DNA of 64,000 bases, taken from positions 33,550-97,549 of the forward strand of contig UBZM01000013.1 in the NCBI GenBank assembly GCA_900470095.1, written 5' to 3'. Origin of the DNA: Hyphomicrobiales bacterium. Lineage in GTDB: Bacteria; Pseudomonadota; Alphaproteobacteria; Rhizobiales; Beijerinckiaceae. This document shows positions 59,996 through 64,000 of this stretch, in pieces. Below the pieces are notes generated by a model. It saw nothing but the letters and a program-made list of their open reading frames with translations, was not told where the DNA came from and did not search any database. Numbering within the stretch: the first letter of the stretch is position 1; the number at the start of each line of letters is the position of its first letter. Made by a program: the position numbers and the translations under genes.

Positions 59996-60427
59996 TCACA
60001 TGGCATAGGCCGGACTCGCTGGGATCGGGAAGACCCGATCATAGGCCAAGTTGAAGCTGAAAGCGTAGACCACATAGAAGATGACGATCGCGATATCCAT
60101 CACGAAGGCCTGCATCAGGGTGATGCCGAGATACCAGGCGATCGGCGGCAGCAGGATCATCAGAAGCCCGCCCTCGAACAACGCGACATGCAGGATGCGC
60201 GTGCCCATTCCCTTGTTGGTATGGCCGACCATGCGCTGCATCGCGTGGTCAAAGCCCAGGTTGAACAGGAAGTTCCAGATCGTCGCGACGGTTGCGCTGC
60301 CGACGCCGATGACGCCCATATGCCCTGCCGGCAGGCCGAACAGATAGGCTCCCGCCGGAACAACGATGGCTAATCCGATCGCCTCGAACATGAGTGCATG
60401 GCGGATTCGGTCTCGAACGGAGCGCAT
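59996..60427 (-). CDS. PACE-family efflux transporter (AceI-like)
   Basis: 143 residues, the usual family length, with two tandem bacterial transmembrane pair units: DRIRHALMFEAIGLAIVVPA with the conserved Glu15, ATVATIWNFLFNLGFDHAM, then RILHVALFEGGLLMILLPPI and IVIFYVVYAFSFNLAYDRVF. PACE proteins export chlorhexidine, other biocides and short diamines with protons. It is divergent from a LysR regulator, as aceI is from aceR in Acinetobacter. Confidence 0.88.
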   Translation of the reverse strand: MRSVRDRIRHALMFEAIGLAIVVPAGAYLFGLPAGHMGVIGVGSATVATIWNFLFNLGFDHAMQRMVGHTNKGMGTRILHVALFEGGLLMILLPPIAWYLGITLMQAFVMDIAIVIFYVVYAFSFNLAYDRVFPIPASPAYAM

Positions 60428-60500
60428 ATGCTAAAGGGCCTTCACTATGATCGATGGCCGCGTTCTCTATCTGTCATTACGATTGCATCAAGTTAGATCA

Positions 60501-60517
60501 TATCTGATAATCAGATA
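60501..60517. promoter_or_regulatory. Palindromic operator next to the LysR start
   Basis: TATCTGAT-A-ATCAGATA is a perfect palindrome with eight-base arms, ending one base before the LysR start codon. It lies in the divergent region between the LysR and PACE genes. It occupies the place of the ribosome-binding site, so binding there could block expression of the regulator itself. Confidence 0.6.
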
Positions 60518-60518
60518 G

Positions 60519-61445
60519 ATGACGGTTTCGCTGGACCAACTTCGGGCCTTTGTCGCGGCAGCGGAACATGGCTCGTTCTCCGGGGCCGCACGCGCGCTGC
60601 GCAAGGCGCAATCTGCTGTAAGCACGCAGGTCTCGAATCTCGAGGAGGATCTGGGTGTTGCCCTGTTCAGCAGGGCCGGGCGCAACCCTGTGCTCACTCC
60701 GGCTGGCGAAAGGCTGTTGCGCGAGGCCAAGGTCGTGCTCGATCGCAGCGAGCACCTCATCGGCGTCGCGCGCAGCTTCGAGGCGCATGTCGAGAAGCGG
60801 CTTGTCATCGCGATCGACGAACTTTACCCGGAGCACGCGCTTGGGGCGCTTTTCGCTGATTTTGCGCGGCATTTTCCCCATGTGGAGCTCGAGATCCTGT
60901 TCCCGCTGATGGAGGATGTGAGCCGGCTGGTCGTGGCAGGGAAGGCCGATATCGGCGTGATGTGGCGCCAGGAGGTTCTGCCGACGGAGCTTGGTTTCCA
61001 GACGATCGGATGGGTTCCGCTCAAGCTTGTTTGCGGCAAGGACCATCCGCTCGCCAAGGCTCGCGTCGATTGGGAAGAGTTGAAGCGCTACAGGCAGATC
61101 CTCGTCGCTGCCAGAAGCGACGGGCCGGAGAAGCGGCGGCTGCGCGTTGCCGCCGAGGTCTGGTGGGTGGAAAGCCACTGGGTCATTCTGGAGATGGTGA
61201 AGCACGGCATCGGCTGGGCCTTCGTTTCCGACCATGTCATCGCGAAATCGCCGGCCGCCCCGGATCTGGTGACTCCTGATCTTCAGTTCGACGACGCGGA
61301 TTGGCCGATTGCGCTCGAGATGATCTGGCACAAGCAGCGGCCATGCGGCCCGGCCGCCAAATGGCTCCGCGAGCGCTTCGCCAGCACCAGGATCGACGCC
61401 GGCCCCTCGTGGAGTTCCGCTCCGCCGGAAGGAACCCGGACATAG
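60519..61445 (+). CDS. LysR-family transcriptional regulator
   Basis: 308 residues. The N-terminal helix-turn-helix is MTVSLDQLRAFVAAAEHGSF, then SGAARALRKAQSAVSTQVSN, LEEDLGVALFSRAGR. The effector domain spans about 90-290 (LVIAIDELYPEHALGALFAD, GKADIGVMW, IGWVPLKLVCGKDHPLAKA, MVKHGIGWAFVSDHVI). No ribosome-binding site is seen because a palindrome precedes the ATG. It is divergent from the PACE transporter gene and probably regulates it in response to the exported amine or biocide. Confidence 0.9.
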   Translation: MTVSLDQLRAFVAAAEHGSFSGAARALRKAQSAVSTQVSNLEEDLGVALFSRAGRNPVLTPAGERLLREAKVVLDRSEHLIGVARSFEAHVEKRLVIAIDELYPEHALGALFADFARHFPHVELEILFPLMEDVSRLVVAGKADIGVMWRQEVLPTELGFQTIGWVPLKLVCGKDHPLAKARVDWEELKRYRQILVAARSDGPEKRRLRVAAEVWWVESHWVILEMVKHGIGWAFVSDHVIAKSPAAPDLVTPDLQFDDADWPIALEMIWHKQRPCGPAAKWLRERFASTRIDAGPSWSSAPPEGTRT

Positions 61446-61511
61446 CGGCCCTGGTGATGCCGGCAAGCCGGGCTGCGCAGCTCGAAGCTCTGGTTTCGTG
61501 AGGCAAGGGCC

Positions 61512-62390
61512 CTATCGGAGTGACTGTGCGGCCTGCGCGCTGATCGAGGCCTTCATGTAGCTGCGCGGCGAGGTCCCCAGCAGGCGGCGAAACATCGTGG
61601 TGAAGGCGGCGACGTTCTCGTAACCCGCCAGCATGGCGATCTGCGTCACGGGAGCGCCTTCCGCGAGTTTCGGCAGGCAGGCGAACAGGCTGGCCTGCTG
61701 GCGCCAGGTCGCGAAGCTGACGCCGGTCTCCTTGAGGAAGAAGCGCGTGAAGGTTCGGCGACTCATCGCCAGCGCTTCCGCCCAGGTGTCGAGTCGGGCA
61801 TTCGCTGACGGAGCCGCAGTATAGGCCAGGCACAGTGCGACGAGCCTCCTGTCGGACGGGAAGGGAAGGCCGAGAGGGCGGGGCCTGAGGGAAGCGATCT
61901 CCTCCATCAGAAGCTGCAGACTCAATGTCAGCTTGCGGCTTCCGGCGGGCGCCTCGCGCAGGCGGATCGCCTCGATGATCAGGCTGCGCGCGAGATCCGT
62001 CACTTCGAGCACCACCGGCTCGGGATCGGCCAGGACGCCTTCGCCCGGCAGGAGATAGACCGATCTCATGCTGACATCGCTCAGCATTTCCACGGAATGC
62101 TCGAGATGGTGCGGGATCAGGAGGGCGTGGCTCGGTGGGATCATCCAGCGACCGCGCTCGGTTGCGACCACCACAACGCCGGAGAAGACACAGAGCAGCT
62201 GGATGCGCTGGTGGCTATGGAGAGGGATGGTATAGCCCGCCGGATCCTCGTTGCTGTGCACCAGGATGTCGGCCTCGGCATAGGCAATCCATCCGAGGTT
62301 ACGGCGGTGAGCCTCGTCGCGCGCCTCGAGCAGATGCTGCGGCAGTTTTCTCATCTTTGGCCCAAACGCAAAAGAACTCGACCGGAACAC
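61512..62390 (-). CDS. AraC-family transcriptional regulator
   Basis: 292 residues. An N-terminal cupin-like sensor domain (HSHQRIQLLCVFSGVVVVAT, RGRWMIPPSHALLIPHHLEH) is followed by the AraC helix-turn-helix pair at about 185-280 (TWAEALAMSRRTFTRFFLKE, TGVSFATWRQQASLFACLPK, IAMLAGYENVAAFTTMFRRL, LGTSPRSYMK). The RWMIPPSHALLIP signature is typical of the NimR-like group that controls divergent MFS exporters. The MFS gene at 62474 is divergent with an 83-base gap. Confidence 0.88.
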   Translation of the reverse strand: MFRSSSFAFGPKMRKLPQHLLEARDEAHRRNLGWIAYAEADILVHSNEDPAGYTIPLHSHQRIQLLCVFSGVVVVATERGRWMIPPSHALLIPHHLEHSVEMLSDVSMRSVYLLPGEGVLADPEPVVLEVTDLARSLIIEAIRLREAPAGSRKLTLSLQLLMEEIASLRPRPLGLPFPSDRRLVALCLAYTAAPSANARLDTWAEALAMSRRTFTRFFLKETGVSFATWRQQASLFACLPKLAEGAPVTQIAMLAGYENVAAFTTMFRRLLGTSPRSYMKASISAQAAQSLR

Positions 62391-62473
62391 GAATGCAGGT
62401 CAAGGGGGCGCTCTGTAAAGAGGCATGGCGGCGATAAGCCGGTGGTTGCGGCCCACGCTGGAGACGAATTGAG

Positions 62474-63679
62474 ATGGTTGCGGCGTTCCCCGGGACTCGG
62501 TCCCGTTTCGAGAAGACGACGACATCGGTCCTGCTGGCCGTGAGCTTCTGCCACCTGCTCAACGATGTGATGCAATCGCTTCTTGCCTCGCTCTATCCGC
62601 TGTTCAAGGCAAACTACGCTCTCGATTTCGTTCAGATCGGACTGCTGACCATGACCTTCCAGGTCACGGCCTCGCTGCTGCAACCGGTCGTCGGGATGGT
62701 GACCGATCGCTGGCCGATGCCCTATTCGCTGCCGGCCGGGATGGCCTGCACCTGCGTCGGGCTGATCCTGCTGGGCAATGCGCATAGCTTTGCGATGCTG
62801 CTCATGGCGGCGAGCCTGATCGGCTTCGGTTCCGCAATCTTCCACCCGGAGGCGTCACGGGTGGCTCGCCTTGCCTCCGGTGGCCGCCACGGCCTGGCGC
62901 AATCGCTTTTCCAGGTTGGCGGCAATATGGGCTCGGCCATCGGACCGCTGCTCGCGGCCTTCGTGGTGTTGCCATTCGGCCAGGGCAGTGTGGCGTGGTT
63001 CTCGGCCATAGCGATGCTGGGCATGATCGTGCTCGGCTGGGTCGGGGCCTGGTATGCCGGTCATCGCCGCCAGAATGCCAGCCGCCCTGCCGTCAGCCGC
63101 ACGCTGCCGTTGCCGCAGGGGCGCGTCGCACTGGCGTTCCTCATCCTCGTGCTGCTGACCGCGACCAAGAATGTCTACATGGCCAGCATCTCGAGCTATT
63201 TCACCTTCTACGTGATCGACCAGTTCCAGCTCGGCATGCGCGATGCGCAGCTGATGCTGTTTCTCTTCCTCGGTGCAGCCGCAGTCGGGACCTTTCTGGG
63301 CGGGCCGATCGGGGACCGGTTCGGAGCGCGTTTCGTGATCTGGTTCTCGATCCTGGGTGTGATCCCGTTCGCGCTGCTGCTGCCCTATGCGAGCCTGTTC
63401 TGGACGGGCGTGCTGAGTGTCGTGATCGGCTTGATCTTCGCGTCAGCATTCTCTGCGATTGTCGTTTTCGCACAGGAACTCGTTCCCGGCCGTGTCGGCC
63501 TGATCGCCGGCGTGTTCTTCGGCTTTGCCTTTGGCGCGGGCGGACTTGGAGCGGCCCTGCTCGGCAACTTCGCCGATACGCACGGTATCGCCTTCGTCTA
63601 CCGCGTCTGCTCCTACCTGCCGCTGCTGGGTCTTCTCACGATCCTGCTGCCTCGCCTGCCGCAGAAGGGCGAGAGCTAG
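62474..63679 (+). CDS. fsr: MFS efflux protein, fosmidomycin-resistance (Fsr) type
   Basis: 401 residues and 12 membrane segments. The opening SVLLAVSFCHLLNDVMQSLL, ASLYPLFKANYALDFVQIGL, and later FHPEASRVARLASGGRHGLA, QSLFQVGGNMGSAIGPLLAA, match E. coli Fsr throughout. It exports fosmidomycin-like or other small anionic drugs. It is divergent from the AraC-type regulator and followed by a strong hairpin terminator. Confidence 0.85.
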   Translation: MVAAFPGTRSRFEKTTTSVLLAVSFCHLLNDVMQSLLASLYPLFKANYALDFVQIGLLTMTFQVTASLLQPVVGMVTDRWPMPYSLPAGMACTCVGLILLGNAHSFAMLLMAASLIGFGSAIFHPEASRVARLASGGRHGLAQSLFQVGGNMGSAIGPLLAAFVVLPFGQGSVAWFSAIAMLGMIVLGWVGAWYAGHRRQNASRPAVSRTLPLPQGRVALAFLILVLLTATKNVYMASISSYFTFYVIDQFQLGMRDAQLMLFLFLGAAAVGTFLGGPIGDRFGARFVIWFSILGVIPFALLLPYASLFWTGVLSVVIGLIFASAFSAIVVFAQELVPGRVGLIAGVFFGFAFGAGGLGAALLGNFADTHGIAFVYRVCSYLPLLGLLTILLPRLPQKGES

Positions 63680-63709
63680 GCCCCGGAATCGCTCAGGCTG
63701 GTTTGCATG

Positions 63710-63749
63710 CAGCGTCATGGCCTCCTCTGGCGGGCCATGACGCTGGTCT
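63710..63749. terminator. Bidirectional hairpin terminator
   Basis: CAGCGTCATGGCC (63710-63722) and GGCCATGACGCTG (63733-63745) form a perfect 13-base-pair stem around ten bases, followed by GTCTTTG. It separates the convergent Fsr and TctC-type genes. Confidence 0.8.
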
Positions 63750-63774
63750 TTGTATGGAATGGTCTGTCTGGGGC

Positions 63775-64000
63775 CTAGTTTATGGCGATTTGGGCCTGCT
63801 TGATGATGCCGGCCCAGCGCTTCGACTCCGCTTCCATCATCGCAGCGAACTCGGCTGGCGTATTGCCGATTGGCTCGGCGCCTTCGTTCTTCAACCGTTC
63901 GCGGATCGTTGCGTCGTTGATGGCTTCCACGGTGGCGGTGCGCAGCTTCGCAGCGACATCCTTCGGCGTACCCTTCGGCACGACGAAACCATACCAGGCT
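63775..64000 (-). CDS. Tripartite tricarboxylate transporter receptor (TctC type), C-terminal part
   Basis: The minus-strand frame runs off the right window edge. The visible 74 residues read AWYGFVVPKGTPKDVAAKLR, then NDATIRERLKNEGAEPIGNT and PAEFAAMMEAESKRWAGIIK. This is the C-terminal end of Bug/TctC periplasmic solute receptors (W-Y/F-G-x-x-x-P-x-G-T-P and S/T-P-x-E-F-A motifs). The N-terminus and partner genes are outside the window. Confidence 0.85.
   Translation of the reverse strand, partial: AWYGFVVPKGTPKDVAAKLRTATVEAINDATIRERLKNEGAEPIGNTPAEFAAMMEAESKRWAGIIKQAQIAIN

Overview
The window is high-GC DNA typical of Alphaproteobacteria. The gene families present (DUF6074 phage protein, GCG_CRPN-type protein, UPF0182, NfeD/slipin pair, PACE transporter, TctC solute receptor) fit a soil Hyphomicrobiales organism of the Bosea/Bradyrhizobium kind. 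This is inferred from gene content and style; no marker gene is present.

Region 1 (1-6361) is the right end of a decayed prophage or integrative element. It carries a minor tail protein, a frameshifted ParB/terminase remnant, a replication-type winged-helix protein with iteron-like repeats inside its gene, four small genes chained by 4-base overlaps, a tyrosine recombinase, and a tRNA 3'-end fragment (attR) at 6334-6361. Region 2 (6362-9184) is a scar with a second recombinase remnant, an IS3-type remnant, an AraC regulator and a probable remnant of a sulfatase-activating enzyme. Region 3 (9185-19281) holds an exported arylsulfatase, a repeat-rich GCG protein, an exported 2H phosphoesterase, the slipin/NfeD pair, a UPF0182 protein and a universal stress protein.

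Region 4 (19498-28823) combines two sugar-porter MFS proteins, a DegT/StrS aminotransferase, a small protein, a GMC oxidoreductase and an exported P460-type six-haem cytochrome. It looks like uptake and respiratory oxidation of a sugar, cyclitol or amino sugar. Region 5 (29163-38325) is a mosaic of a beta-lactamase-fold hydrolase, a second such protein that has lost its catalytic Ser and Lys and lies between two 69-base direct repeats, an exported alpha/beta hydrolase, a rhomboid protease and membrane proteins.

Region 6 (38275-49048) is a catabolic operon under a GntR regulator with two winged-helix domains. It encodes an omega-transaminase, an aldehyde dehydrogenase, an esterase-like hydrolase, two paralogous peptide-type binding proteins, a C45 N-terminal-nucleophile amidase/acyltransferase, a nitrilase-family amidase and an HpaI-type aldolase. 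A shared 17-base site lies before the regulator and exactly in the spacer of the operon promoter. The set suggests breakdown of an imported amide of an omega-amino acid.

Region 7 (49346-58880) is the most interesting part: a tightly packed run of genes starting at a good sigma-54 promoter and ending in a histidine kinase and a sigma-54 activator with GAFTGA. In between are a HAD phosphatase, a class III aminotransferase, an arginase-fold protein with altered metal motifs, two SMR-type membrane proteins with Asp at the EmrE Glu14 position, a lipase-like hydrolase, a FemAB/GNAT-like acyltransferase and a DUF2147 protein. I know no described system with this set; an amino-compound or aminolipid synthesis and translocation pathway is a reasonable hypothesis. 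Region 8 (58959-64000) contains a MipA-type porin-like protein, a PACE efflux protein divergent from a LysR regulator, an AraC regulator divergent from a fosmidomycin-resistance-type MFS pump, and the end of a TctC receptor.
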